In this document: one piece after another, positions 12,257 to 25,415 of the stretch
How the letters are laid out: each line of letters begins with the position of its first letter
Numbering within the stretch: position 1 is the first letter of the stretch
NCBI RefSeq assembly: GCF_000003815.2
Contig: NC_049991.1
Coordinates: 20,324,162-20,388,161 of the forward strand
DNA length: 64,000 nt
Origin: Branchiostoma floridae
Lineage: Eukaryota > Chordata > Leptocardii > Amphioxiformes > Branchiostomatidae
Reading direction: 5' to 3'
Notes under the pieces: model-generated
The model's input: the letters and a program-made list of their open reading frames with translations, nothing else
Told to the model about the DNA's origin: nothing
The model's database searches: none
Position numbers and translations under genes: made by a program

Positions 12257-13112
12257 CTAACACAAGTGTTGATGGCACTACTGTGTAACCTTCTTGTCTC
12301 ATTGATGTATTACTCCGCGAGTGGGCACCCTGAAGTAGATCCGAGCCAAAAACTGAACGGCTGCATGGACGCATGTTTTTAGCGGTGAGAAATTCGGTTT
12401 TGGCCAGCCGAACTGATATCAAAAGTTCGATTGGTGAAAGCTTGCTTGTACCTGAAGAAATCAGCAGGTAAAGTTTGACAGCCGCGCGCTAGGTCGGAGG
12501 TACACAGCGCTGGGTTCTGAGTGGTGCGGTTGTACGCTAGCAAGGAAAAAGTGCCTTTTGCTGGGATTGACTAATTGTAGTTGTAATTGCTATTAACAAC
12601 AAACCTATAGATTCTAGTCATTGGCAATTTTTTTCTATTATATAGAGTAAATCTGCTCAACAGAGAATGAAAAATCTGCTGACATTTCATGTAGCTTCAT
12701 TATAAAGGCGACCATGTAAAACAATAATTATAATCTAGAAGACTATGGGAAGAAGAAAATTATCAATGAGACCTTAAATGAATATGAAAAATATTCATAA
12801 AAATCAACGATTTGCGCTGGAGCAAAAAATTGAAAAGGTTTTATAACCGGGCGCCAGCCCGCATTTTTTGGCTGCAGATTACTCCGTCTACCTATTTCCG
12901 TTAACATGGTAACGGACGAGTCTACATTTCCAAGGGGCGTAATTATTGTTATTTTTCTTGTATCGTACTCTACTAGATATATAAGCCATTTGAAAGATGA
13001 CTAAGGTTCTAAAGCTGTTTTTCTTGGTGTAAACTACTTCCAAGTTATTTTTTGCCTTCTCCGCCTTGTCCCGAACGCGGTCCCCGGCCATCAGCAGCAG
13101 TGCTCCTGTGAG

Positions 13113-13677
13113 CAGCACCTCCTTCGACGCATTCGGAAACAGCAGCCAGACGGCGAGCAACGATCTAGACGGCTTCGATCTCCTGGGATCGCGGTCCACG
13201 GGAGGTATGGGCGACCTACTCGGGGGCGGCGTTTCCTCGCAGAACAACGTTGGCGCGTTTAACATGATGGGGCTCGACCAGGGTTTACCGATGCAGCCGG
13301 GCGGCAAGCAGAAGACGCCGGAGACGTTCCTTGGCGAGAACTCGTCACTGGTGAACCTGGACAACCTGATCAGCCAGCCGGCCGCCCCGNNNNNNNNNNN
13401 NNNNNNNNNNNNNNNNNNNNNNNNNNNNNNNNNNNNNNNNNNNNNNNNNNNNNNNNNNNNNNNNNNNNNNNNNNNNNNNNNNNNNNNNNAGCCGGTCAGC
13501 AACCCATTCCAGGCTCAGATGGTCAGACCGCCCACTATAAACCAGATGCGCTCGCCGCCCGGACCGCCCGTGCAGCCGGGACTGGTAGGACTGGGCGGTG
13601 CGGACGGCCTCCCACAACCGCTCCTCCCCATGGGAACCACAGCACAGCCGGCGCAGCCCACCAACCCCTTCTTATGA
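13113..13677 (+). CDS. Epsin terminal exon, copy 3 (open, contains assembly gap)
   Basis: The frame is open on both sides of 100 N and keeps LVNLD upstream plus the second and third NPF motifs downstream; the first NPF falls in the gap. The matching stretch of copies 1 and 2 is 100 bp by my count, so the gap need not disturb the frame. A private GGMGDLL replaces GGSGDLL. The acceptor before 13113 reads GTGAG rather than the GTTAG of copy 1. Confidence 0.8.
13390..13489. other. Assembly gap (100 N) in epsin exon copy 3
   Basis: There are exactly 100 N in the GC-rich proline segment of the exon. A round 100 is a common placeholder, so its true length is unknown even though it equals the expected length. 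Confidence 0.95.
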
Positions 13678-16600
13678 AACTGTGACTACGCTAGCGCTAG
13701 CTGTATAAGTGTGCATGGAAGAGGTACAAGGTGGTAATTCCGCTCAGCCAAAAACGCTCGCAGAAAAATGCGAGGGTGTTGAAACATTTTAAGAGGGGGG
13801 GAGGGGGATGCTAGCAAAATGTGACCGCAACAAAAACGTCCCAATCATTTCGCGTGATCAACTTTCAACTTGTAGGGTAAGACGTCGGCAATTGTACACT
13901 AAAGATTTGTAGAAGTGTGAATTGTAGAAAAAGTATGACATAGCCCAGCGTTTCTAGGGGAAAGGTCTGTCAGCTAGTAGAAGTGAATGAAGCATAAGAT
14001 GTAGACAAGCCCTTGGTATTCTGTGCCCCCTGCACATGCGCTGTGTGTTTGTAAATATCTATCGTACAGTTTGGGTCTCGGATGCTGACACGAGAGCTAT
14101 GGTTCTTGTACTGAGATAGTATGCTTTGCTTTCGAGTCTCAACCCACGATGTTACCGTACCAGTCGACTCCATTTTTTTAAGAAAAGGCGTGAGAAAATG
14201 CGACTACAAATGATATCACAGTCAGTGTGTTTCAACTACAAAGTGTTTCAAAAGTTTTGGATGACATACTTTTAGTCTGGACTTGGACAACTCGATTCCG
14301 AGACTTAGGGAAGATGAAGGGAAGTGAAACACACCATTATGCAGATGGTAGGAATAATGCTTCTAAATTCACAGAGTCTGATGCTAACTGGATATTTTGA
14401 AACATGGTTTCGTAGTACATGTAAATTGACAATCAGGCTGTGCTTAGTTTGCACAATGCCAGGTGCTTTTAATTCTCATCTTCTCAGTCACTCCTTGCAG
14501 AAATACACTTTTCCAACTGATATGTTTTTTCCCAAATCTTGTGCAGCGAACATGTTTCCGTGGTTTCTTCTTGCTTGATCTTTTCCATGTTGAGGATACC
14601 AACTTTCTGTGTCAATGAGAGGGGACAGAATATTTTTGATCACAAGCAATGTTTTACAGGATAATACATAGTTGTAAACTTCTTTTCACAACACTGTTTT
14701 ACAAACACTCAAAGTACAAAGCTCCAGCCATTGAATCAAGCAGTATGGAAAAACAATGTTTGTTCAACAGCATTTTTATTTGTTTTAACTGTCAGAACAG
14801 GCATCAGACAGACTGAATTATATGTTTTACCATGTATGATGTAATATGAAAACTTAAATATTTAACAAAATGTACAAGTCTGCTCATATGTCATAACACC
14901 CTCATGGCATACCATTTCTGTATAACTTGAATGGTGCAAGCTGAAGACTGCTGCAAAAACTGTTTGGACACATTCTAAAGTAGACCCACAAGAAAGTGTT
15001 GTAAGCTGACTTGTCTTACTGGAGACTCTGCTGTAACTTCCCAGCGAGACTTGATCATCTGACGTGTCTTCTTACCAGTTGTCTTTACTGAACTCGAGTC
15101 TGACAGGAGACTTGTTTGACTCTGTCGTTTCTATCTTTACATTTGTCTTAACTCAAGTCTGTCTCGTCCAACTGGAAACTTGGTAGACTTGTACATTTCT
15201 TCTTTCCAGTTGTTTTTACTGAACTCAAGTCTGAGTTGTCTGACTGGAGACTTTGTCAACTGTGACATTTCTTCTTTACAGTTGTCTCGACTGAACTCAA
15301 GTCCAACTCTGACTGAAAAATTTGGTTGACTCTGCTATAACGACTCGCAGTATTCTGCTGTCAGCTTGATGTCTTCTGTTGTGTCTGACGTATTTTTGCG
15401 CAGTTAAACCAAATAATGCAGAGTCAAAATTGCACAAGAAGACCACTTTGGCGACCAATTAAGATAGTTGGTCACCATAGACAGGTTTCTTAATGCTTGT
15501 GGCAAACGTTATCTAAGGGACTACCAAAACGTGTTCATATTAGGCAAGCCGTTCTTATGCAGAGGTGGTCTCTTGTACAGGTTTGACTATATGCAAAACA
15601 ATAATTAGTACCCAGAAAGTTTGCTCAATGTTAAGTTTCAGACGAAATCCTGGTCCAAGTTAAATCGCTACATCAGTCCCTGTCAGGGAGTGACTCGGAA
15701 GTTGTTTTGCTATCCAAGACGATATTTTATTACCGGTACCAATACTTGCTACATTATGTCTTTCAGGAAGCTCAGAGAGTTTTACTTCAATTTACTCCAC
15801 ATTATTATTACCCTGTGGAAACTAATGTTGAGACTTGGTAGTTTTCGTTGTGGTTTTGTGAACATGAAAATTCCAGTGTTTGCAAATTGTCATCTCTAAC
15901 ATATATTGATATTGGTTTGTACCATATGATGACTAGCTAATGTTGAATTTAACGTTATATCAATTCTTCCTATAGTCTTAGCGACTAAGATGCAGCTATG
16001 GGGTTTTTAAAGTCATATTTAAGATGGAAAGCTGAAATTGTATCTAAAGTAGCTCACTAGCATATTGTATGATGATTTTCAAAACTACTTTTTGACTTGT
16101 TTCATTTTCACTTTGTATGATTGAACAAGACTGACGATCTACTATTGTATATTATTATAATTATTATCGTACTGAAAACTATATTTTGGTAGAAGTAAAA
16201 AAGAATACTGCCTCCTTCACGCACTAAAATCTGATGTTGACTATGTCAACAGTGTAAATGTAAAATTTGTCGATTGTACATGGGAGCGTTAGACTTGCTG
16301 TGCTTTGGGCTCCTTTTTGTAACTACGGACTGAGGTTCGCTTCAAACCCACACAGATTTATTTTATAATGATGACATCCTCTGATGCAAATAACTTGTTC
16401 TGCAATGATCAATGATCTGTTATTAGACAGCTCAGTTTTAAAATCCTGTGACATGTACATGGCCTAATATTATGACTTGTGTGGTAGTTTTGGCAAGGGG
16501 CTTTTCTATTTTGGTAGCCGAGTGCAAGCTTTGTTGTGTATTTTTACCCAGTTGTCAGGAGCAGCAAGATTTGTTGTTATAAAGGTCGAAATTAAAAAAA

Positions 16601-16697
16601 TAAGCACCATGATGTTATCAATAAACTAACTTTGTGTGGACTATCATTACAACTTGTGTTTTTTTTTTTGTCCGCTACCACTTCACAAAGGTTGATA

Positions 16698-17157
16698 CAG
16701 TAGAGGTCGCTTTATTGCACAGCCTATTTGCCAGTGAATTTCATGCAATTATCCGACTGGTGCAATAATGCAAAGTTATCAAGCTGGACCGCATCGGTTT
16801 GGGATTTTAGGATTCTGTGCAGTTAACAGAAGTGTGCGTTAATCCGTTGTGCAATTAAGTGACTTCTACTGTACCTATGTTGAGTTGTCGTCACAGGTTG
16901 CAGCATCTGTTCTATATATTAAAGTGGTCACATTTCAATGGACCCTTAAAGGTATTTGGATTGGCGTTTGGTGGAATAGAAGAATTGACTACAGTAGAAG
17001 CCGGTTAATTGCACAACGGATTAACACACACTTCTGTTAACTGCACGGAATCCCAAACCCGTGCGGTCCAGCTAGATAATTTCGCATAATTGCACGAGCC
17101 GGATAATTGCATGGAATTTGCTGGCAAATAGGAAGTGCAATTAAGCGGCTCCTAGAG
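16698..17157. mobile_element. Inverted pogo-like MITE pair (U3)
   Basis: This is near identical to the U2 pair (11708-12167), with the same CAG...CTG ends and TA flanks. Confidence 0.7.
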
Positions 17158-17214
17158 TAGTACTCTTTTTACATCATGCTTTTTGGAGACCTCAGGTGTT
17201 TTGCTTCCTTCTTC

Positions 17215-17246
17215 CTAGTCAGTCACCGTGTTGCTTGCGTGTGCGG
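17215..17246 (-). pseudogene. Zinc-finger C-terminal stub at junction U3/U4
   Basis: The minus strand encodes AHASNTVTD and a TAG stop; homology to the intact gene ends at 17246. Confidence 0.8.
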
Positions 17247-18109
17247 CTAACACAAGTGTTGATGGCACTACTGTGTAACCTTCTTGTCTCATTGATGTAT
17301 TACTCCGCGAGTGGGCACCCTGAAGTAGATCCGAGCCAAAAACTGAACGGCTGCATGGACGCATGTTTTTAGCGGTGAGAAATTCGCTTTTGGCCAGCCG
17401 AACTGATATCAAAAAGTTCGATTGGTGAAAGCTTGCTTGTAACTGAAGAAATCAGCAGGTAAAGTTTGACAGCCGCGCGCTAGGGCGGAGGTACACAGTC
17501 CTGGGTTCTGAGTGGTGCGGCTGTACGCTAGCAAGCAATGAAAAGGTGCCTTTTGCTGGGATTGACTAATTGTAGCTTGTAATTGCTATTAACAACAAAC
17601 CTATGGATTCTAGTCATTGGCAATTTTTTTCTATTATATAGAGTAAATCTGCTCAACAGAGAATGAAAAATCTGCTGACATTTCATGTAGCTTCATTATA
17701 AAGGCGACCATGTAAAACACGAATTATAACCTAGAAGTCTATAGGAAGAAGAAACTCATCAATGAGACCTTAAATGAATATGAAAAATATTCATAAAAAA
17801 TCAACGATTTGCGCTGGAGCAAATAATTGAAAAGGTTTTATAACCGGGCGCCAGCCCGCATATTTTGGCTGCAGATTACTCCGTCTACCTATTTCCGTTA
17901 ACATGGTAACGGACGAGTCTACATTTCCAAGGGGCGTTATTATTGTTATTTTTGTTGTATCGTACTCTACTAGATATATAAGCCATTTGAAAGAGGACTA
18001 AGGTTCTATAGCTGTTTTTCTTGGTGTAAACTACTTCCAAGTTATTTTTTGCCTTCTCCGCCTTGTCCCGAACGCGGTCCCCGGCCATCAGCAGCAGTGC
18101 TCCTGTGAG

Positions 18110-18677
18110 CAGCACCTCCTTCGACGCATTCGGAAACAGCAGCCAGACAGCGAGCAACGACCTAGACGGCTTCGATCTCCTGGGATCGCGGTCCACGGGT
18201 GGCAGTGGCGACCTACTCGGGGGCGGCGTTTCCTCGCAGAACAACGTTGGCGCGTTTAACATGATGGGGCTCGACCAGGGTTTACCCATGCAGCCGGGCG
18301 GCAAGCAGAAGACGCCGGAGACCTTCCTTGGCGAGAATTCGTCCCTGGTGAACCTGGACAACCTGATCAGCCAGCCCGCCGCCCCGCCGCCCGTGCTACC
18401 GCCGCCGGCGCAACCAGCTGTGACAAACCCCTTCCTCGGGATCGCGCCGCCCTCACAACCGCTCTCGCAACCGCCCCCGGCGGCATCCAAGCCGGTCAGC
18501 AACCCATTCCAGGCCCAGATGGTCAGACCGCCCACTATAAACCAGATGCGCTCGCCGCCCGGACCGCCCTTGCAACCGGGACTGGTAGGACTGGGCGGTG
18601 CGGACGGCCTCCCACAACCGCTCCTCCCCATGGGAACCACAGCACAGCCGGCGCAACCAACCAACCCCTTCTTATGA
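18110..18677 (+). CDS. Epsin, 3'-terminal coding exon, copy 4 (intact)
   Basis: This is the cleanest full copy. LVNLD is at 18345-18359 and the NPF motifs are at 18426-18434, 18501-18509 and 18663-18671, the last followed by Leu and stop. It has one extra alanine codon (PPPAASKP) compared with copy 1, and PPLQPG for PPVQPG. NPF tripeptides bind EH domains of Eps15/intersectin-type proteins and the LVNLD box is expected to bind the clathrin terminal domain. A long antisense open frame (17885-18787, minus) is a by-product of the GC-rich proline coding and has no domain support. Confidence 0.88.
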
Positions 18678-21600
18678 AACTGTGACTGCACTAGCGCTAG
18701 CTGTATAAGTGTGCATGGAAGAGGTACAAGGTGGTAATTCCGCTCAGCCAAAAACACTCGCAGAAAAATGCGAGGATGTTGAAACATTTTAATAGGGTGG
18801 GAGGGGGGATGCTAGCAAAATGTGACCGCAAAAAAAAAAAAAAAAACGTCCCAATCATTTCACGTGATCAACTTTCAACTTGTAGGGTCAGACGTCGGCA
18901 ATTGTACACTAAAGATTTGTAGAAGTGTGAATTGTAGAAAAAGTATGACATAGCCCAGCGTTTCTAGGGGAAAGGTCTGTCAGCTAGTAGAAGTGAATGA
19001 AGCATAAGATGTAGACAAGCCCTTGGTATTCTGTGCCCCCTGCACATGCGCTGTGTGTTTGTAAATATCTATCGTACAGTTTGGGTCTCGGATGCTGACA
19101 CGAGAGCTATGGTTCTTGTACTGAGATAGTGTGCTTTGCTTTCGAGTCTCAACCCACGATGTTACCGTACCAGTCGACTCCATTTTTGTAAGAAAAGGCG
19201 TGAGAAAATGCGACTACAAATGATATCACAGTCAGTGTGTTTCAACTACAAAGTGTGTTTCAACAGTTTTGGATGACATACTTTTAGTATGGACTTGGAT
19301 AACTCAATTCCAAGACTTAGGGGAGTTGTATGGAAGAGAAACACACCATTATGCAGATGGTAGGAATAATGCCTCTAAATTCACAGAGTCTGATGCTAAC
19401 TGGATATTTTGAAATATGGTTTCGTAGTACATGTAAATTGACAATCAGGCTGTGCTAAGTTTGCACAATGCCAGGTGCTTTTAATTCTCATCTTCTCAGT
19501 CACTCCTTGCAGAAATGGACACACTATTCTAACTGATATATTTTTTTCCAAAATCTTGTGCAGCGAACATGTTTCAATGGTTTCTTCTTGCTTGATCTTT
19601 TCCATGTTGAGGATACCAACTTTCTGTGTCAATGAGAGGGGACAGAATATTTTTCATCACAAGCAATGTTTTACAGGATAATACATAGTTGTAAACTTCT
19701 TTTCACAACACTGTTTTACAAAAACTCAAAGTACAAAGCTTCAGCACTTGAATCAAGCAGTATGGAAAAACAATGTTTGTTCAACAGCATTTTTACTTGT
19801 TTTAACTGTCAGAACAGGCATCAGACGGACTGAATTATATGTTTTACCATGTATGATGTAATATAAAAACTTAGATATTTAACAAAATGTACAAGTCTGC
19901 TCATATATCATAACACCCTCACGGCATACCATTTCTTCATAACTTGAATGGTGCAAGCTGAAGACTGCTGCAAAAACTGTTTGGACACATTCTAAAGTAG
20001 ACCCACAAGAAAGGGTGGTAAGCTGACTTGTCTTACTGGAGACTCTGCTGTAACTTCCCAGCGAGACTTGATCATCTGACGTGTCTTCTTACCAGTTGTC
20101 TTTACTGAACTCGAGTCTGACAGGAGACTTGTTTGACTCTGTCGTCTCTATCTTTACATTTGTCTTAACTCAAGTCTGTCTCGTCCAACTGGAAACTTGG
20201 TAGACTTGTACATTTCATCTTTCCAGTTGTTTTTACTGAACTCAAGTCTGAGTCGTCTGACTGGAGACTTTGTCAACTGTGACATTTCTTCTTTACAGTT
20301 GTCTCGACTGAATTCGAGTCCAACTCTGACTGAAAAATTTGGTTGACTCTGCTGTAACGACTAGCAGTATTCTGCTGTCAGCTTGATGTCTTCTGTTGTG
20401 TCTGACGTATTTTTGCGCAGTTAAACCAAATAATGCAGAGTCAAAATTGCACAAGAAGACCACTTTGGCGACCAATTAAGATAGTTGGTCACCATAGACA
20501 GGTTTCTTAATGCTTGTGGCAAACGTTATCTAAGGGACTACCAAAACGTGTTCATATTGGGCAAGCCGTTCTTATGCAGAGGTGGTCTCTTGTACAGGTT
20601 TGACTATACGCAAAACAATAGTTGCCCAGAAACTTTGCTCAACGTTACGTTTCAGACGAAATCCTGGTCCATGTCAAATTGCTACATAAGTCCATGTTAG
20701 GGAGTGACTCGGAAGTTCTTTTGCTATCCAAGACGATATTTTATTACCGGTACCAATACTTGCTACATTATGTCTTTCAGGAAGCTCAGAGAGTTTTACT
20801 TCAATTTAATCCACATTATTATTACCCTGCGGAAACTAATGTTGAGACTTGGTAGTTTTCGTTGTGGTTTTGTGAACATGAAAATTCCAGTGTTTGCAAA
20901 TTGTCATCTCTAACATATATTGATATTGGTTTGTACCATATGATGACTAGCTAATGTTGAATTTAACGTTATATCAATTCTTCCTATAGTCTTAGCGACT
21001 AAGATGCAGCTATGGGGTTTTTAAAGTCATATTTAAGATGGAAAGCTGAAATTGTATCTAAAGTAGCTCACTAGCATATTGTATGATGATTTTCAAAACT
21101 ACTTTTTGACTTGTTTCATTTTCACTTTGTATGATTGAACAAGACTGACGATCTACTATTGTATATTATTATAATTATTATCGTACTGAAAACTATATTT
21201 TGGTAGAAGTAAAAAAGAATACTGCCTCCTTCACGCACTAAAATCTGATGTTGACTATGTCAACAGTGTAAATGTAAAATTTGTCGATTGTACATGGGAG
21301 CGTTAGACTTGCTGTGCTTTGGGCTCCTTTTTGTAACTACGGACTGAGGTTCGCTTCAAACCCACACAGATTTATTTTATAATGATGACATCCTCTGATG
21401 CAAATAACTTGTTCTGCAATGATCAATGATCTGTTATTAGACAGCTCAGTTTTAAAATCCCGTGACATGTACATGGCCTGATATTATGACTTGTGTGGTA
21501 GTTTTGGCAAGGGGCTTTTCTATTTTGGTAGCCGAGTGCAAGCTTTGTTGTGTATTTTTACCCAGTTGTCAGGAGCAGCAAGATTTGTTGTTATAAAGGT

Positions 21601-21710
21601 CGAAATTAAAAAAAATAAGCACCATGATGTTATCAATAAACTAACTTTGTGTGGACTATCATTATAAGTTGTGTTTTTTTTTGTCTGCTAGCACTTCACA
21701 AAGGTTGATA

Positions 21711-22170
21711 CAGTAGAGGCCGCTTAATTGCACGGCCTATTTGCCAGTAAATTTCGTGCAATTATCCGAATGGTGCAATAATGCAAAGTTATCTAGCTTG
21801 ACCACACCGGTTTGGGATTTTAGGATTCTGTGCAGTTAACAGAAGTGTGCGTTAATCCGTTGTGCAATTAAGTGACTTCTACTGTACCTATGTTGAGTTA
21901 AGTTGTCACAGGTTGCAGAATCTGTTCTATATATTAAAGTGGTCACATTTAAATGGATCCATCTACGTATTTGTATAGGCGTTTGGTGGAATAGAAGAAT
22001 TGACTACAGTAGAAGCCAGTTAATTGCACAACGGATTAACACGCTTCTGTTAACTGCACGGAATCCCGAACCCGTGCGGTCCAGCTAGATAATTTCGCAT
22101 TATTGCACGAGCCGGATAATTGCATGGAATTTGCATGCAAATAGGAAGTGCAATTAAGCGGCTCCTAGAG
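21711..22170. mobile_element. Inverted pogo-like MITE pair (U4)
   Basis: Same pair as in other units, starting at the CAG of GATACAGTAGAGGCC and ending at CTAGAG before TAG. Confidence 0.7.
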
Positions 22171-22227
22171 TAGTACTCTTTTTACATCATGCTTTTTGGA
22201 GACCTCAGGTAATTTGCTTCCTTCTTC

Positions 22228-22259
22228 CTAGTCAGTCACCGTGTTGCTTGCGTGTGCGG
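22228..22259 (-). pseudogene. Zinc-finger C-terminal stub at junction U4/U5
   Basis: The minus strand encodes AHASNTVTD and a TAG stop; homology to the intact gene ends at 22259. Confidence 0.8.
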
Positions 22260-23122
22260 CTAACACAAGTGTTGATGGCACTACTGTGTAACCTTCTTGT
22301 CTCATTGATGTATTACTCCGCGAGTGGGCACCCTAAGATAGATCCAAGCCAAATACTGAACGGCTGCATGGACGCATGTTTTTAGCGGTGAGAAATTCGG
22401 TTTTGGCCAGCCGAACTGATATCAAAAGTTCGATTGGTGAAAGCTTGCTTGTACCTGAAGAAATCAGCAGGTAAAGTTTGACAGCCGCGCGCTAGGTCGG
22501 AGGTACACAGCGCTGGGTTCTGAGTGGTGCGGTTGTACGCTAGCAAGGAAAAAGTGCCTTTTGCTGGGATTGACTAATTGTAGTTGTAATTGCTATTAAC
22601 AACAAACCTATAGATTCTAGTCATTGGCAATTTTTTTCTATTATATAGAGTAAATCTGCTCAACAGAGAATGAAAAATCTGCTGACATTTCATGTAGCTT
22701 CATTATAAAGGCGACCATGTAAAACACGAATTATAACCTAGAAGTCTATGGGAAGAAGAAACTCATCAATGAGACCTTAAATGAATATGAAAAATATTCA
22801 TAAAAAAATCAACGATTTGCGCTGGAGCAAAAAATTGAAAAGGTTTTATAACCGGGAGCCAGCCCGCATTTTTTGGCTGCAGATTACTCCGTCTACCTAT
22901 TTCCGTTAACATGGTAACGGACGAGTCTACATTTCCAAGGGGCGTAATTATTGTTATTTTTCTTGTATCGTACTCTACTAGATATATAAGCCATTTGAAA
23001 GAGGACTAAGGTTCTAAAGCTGTTTTTCTTGGTGTAAAGTACTTCCAAGTTATTTTTTTCCTTCTCCGCCTTGTCCCGAACGCGGCGCGGTCCCCGGCCA
23101 TCAGCAGCAGTGCTCCTGTGAG

Positions 23123-24044
23123 CAGCACCTCCTTCGACGCATTCGGAAACAGCAGCCAGACGGCGAGCAACGACCTAGACGGCTTCGATCTCCTGGGATC
23201 GCGGTCCACGGGTGGTAGTGGTGACCTACTCGGGGGTGGCGTTTCCTCGCAGAACAACGTTGGCGCGTTTAACAGTCAGTCAGTCAGTCAGTCAAGTTTA
23301 TTGCACAACGATTGTATCAGGTACAATGTATGGCAAGTAACATGTATAACTAGCAACTACGAACTATCTACATGAGTATACTAATCTAACATAATAGAAA
23401 ATAAGGCGGCATAGTGTATTTTACATTGTTAAAGCACGACTTCTCTTTTGCATAGCATTATATATATATTGGCCTAGGTGGACAGATATGGAGTCGGGAC
23501 ATGATAGTATTACATTGAATATTTCTCTACTTGTATTAGGTAGTGTTGTTCTGTTGTTACACATGGTCAATAACTTTTTCCTTTCTTCATCATAACAAGG
23601 GCATATCATCAGGAAATGGTATTCATCTTCAATACTGTCTTTGCAGATGGGACACATTCTCTTTTCGGATGGTATATTTTTGTGACGACCCTTTTCAATT
23701 TCTAAACAATGTCCCTGGTGAACCTGGACAACCTGATCAGCCAGCCCGCCGCCCCGCCACCCGTGCTACCGCCGCCGGCGCAACCAGCCGTCACGAACCC
23801 CTTCCTCGGGATCGCGCCGCCCTCACAACCGCTCTCGCAACCGCCCCCGGCAGCCAAGCCGGTCAGCAACCCATTCCAGGCTCAGATGGTCAGACCGCCC
23901 ACTATAAACCAGATGCGCTCGCCGCCCGGACCGCCCGTGCAGCCGGGACTGGTAGGACTGGGCGGTGCGGACGGCCTCCCACAACCGCTCCTCCCCATGG
24001 GAACCACAGCACAGCCGGCGCAGCCCACCAACCCCTTCTTATGA
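23123..24044 (+). pseudogene. Epsin terminal exon, copy 5 (interrupted, twin of copy 2)
   Basis: It has the same break as copy 2: 23123-23273 ends at NNVGAFN, a LINE fragment follows, and 23711-24044 resumes at SLVNLDNL through the stop. The frames around the break translate identically to those of copy 2, so the two share one insertion event copied between units 15.4 kb apart. Confidence 0.85.
23274..23710 (-). mobile_element. 5'-truncated LINE fragment inside epsin exon copy 5
   Basis: This has the same insertion site, length and (GACT)5 tail as at 7906-8342. The minus frame 23421-23657 is residue-identical to its twin, with the CPICKDSIEDEYHF zinc-knuckle-like motif. Confidence 0.8.
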
Positions 24045-25415
24045 AACTGTGACTACGCTAGCGCTAGCTGTATAAGTGTGCATGGAAGAGGTACAAGGTG
24101 GTAATTCCGCTCAGCCAAAAACGCTCGCAGAAAAATGCGAGGGTGTTGAAACATTTTAAGAGGGGGGGAGGGGGATGCTAGCAAAATGTGACCGCAACAA
24201 AAACGTCCCAATCATTTCGCGTGATCAACTTTCAACTTGTAGGGTAAGACGTCGGCAATTGTACACTAAAGATTTGTAGAAGTGTGAATTGTAGAAAAAG
24301 TATGACATAGCCCAGCGTTTCTAGGGGAAAGGTCTGTCAGCTAGTAGAAGTGAATGAAGCATAAGATGTAGACAAGCCCTTGGTATTCTGTGCCCCCTGC
24401 ACATGCGCTGTGTGTTTGTAAATATCTATCGTACAGTTTGGGTCTCGGATGCTGACACGAGAGCTATGGTTCTTGTACTGAGATAGTATGCTTTGCTTTC
24501 GAGTCTCAACCCACGATGTTACCGTACCAGTCGACTCCATTTTTTTAAGAAAAGGCGTGAGAAAATGCGACTACAAATGATATCACAGTCAGTGTGTTTC
24601 AACTACAAAGTGTTTCAAAAGTTTTGGATGACATACTTTTAGTCTGGACTTGGACAACTCGATTCCGAGACTTAGGGAAGATGAAGGGAAGTGAAACACA
24701 CCATTATGCAGATGGTAGGAATAATGCTTCTAAATTCACAGAGTCTGATGCTAACTGGATATTTTGAAACATGGTTTCGTAGTACATGTAAATTGACAAT
24801 CAGGCTGTGCTTAGTTTGCACAATGCCAGGTGCTTTTAATTCTCATCTTCTCAGTCACTCCTTGCAGAAATGGACACACTTTTCCAACTGATATGTTTTT
24901 TCCAAAATCTTGTGCAGCGAACATGTTTCAATGATTTCTTCTTGCTTGATCTTTTCCATGTTGAGGATACCAACTTTCTGTGTCAATGAGAGGGGACTGA
25001 GTATTTTTGATCACAAGCAATGTTTTACAGGATAATACATAGTTGTAAACTTCTTTTCACAACACTGTTTTACAAACACTCAAAGTACAAATCTTCAGCA
25101 ATTGAATCAAGTAGTATGGAAAAACAATGTTTGTTCAACAGCATTTTTACTTGTTTTAACTGTCAGAACAGGCATCAGACGGACTGAATTATATGTTTTA
25201 CCATGTATGATGTAATATGAAAACTTAAATATTTAACAAAATGTACCACGGCACGAAAAACGGTATTTAAGCGTGCTGAAACCATGCGTAATGTTGACGT
25301 ATTTTCCTTCTTTACGGATCTATACACCACTTATACGAGTACGTAAATATTGCATTTAAGTGGTCTTTCCATAGGTCCGTGTTAGTCCTTATTTTCCGGT
25401 TTTCCCGTTGTCTTT

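Larger units (their letters stand above)
12257..17246 (+). repeat. Tandem duplication unit U3
   Basis: This 4990-bp unit contains an assembly gap inside its epsin exon. AATAAA lies at 16620-16625. Its exon-downstream part shares private variants with U5 (for example the identical 67-residue minus frames at 13970 and 24337), and its tail shares others with U4. Confidence 0.9.
17247..22259 (+). repeat. Tandem duplication unit U4
   Basis: This 5013-bp unit has an intact epsin exon. AATAAA lies at 21635-21640. Its tail is a mosaic: about 20293-20913 matches U1 and about 21200-21400 matches U3 (shared GTAAAAAAG, CAACAGTG and CTTCAAACCC variants). Confidence 0.9.

Noticed and set aside
17885-18787. 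A 300-codon minus-strand open frame opposite epsin exon copy 4 (shorter versions opposite copies 1, 3 and 6)
   Set aside because: It mirrors GC-rich proline codons, has no domain, and the sense strand carries the conserved epsin motifs.
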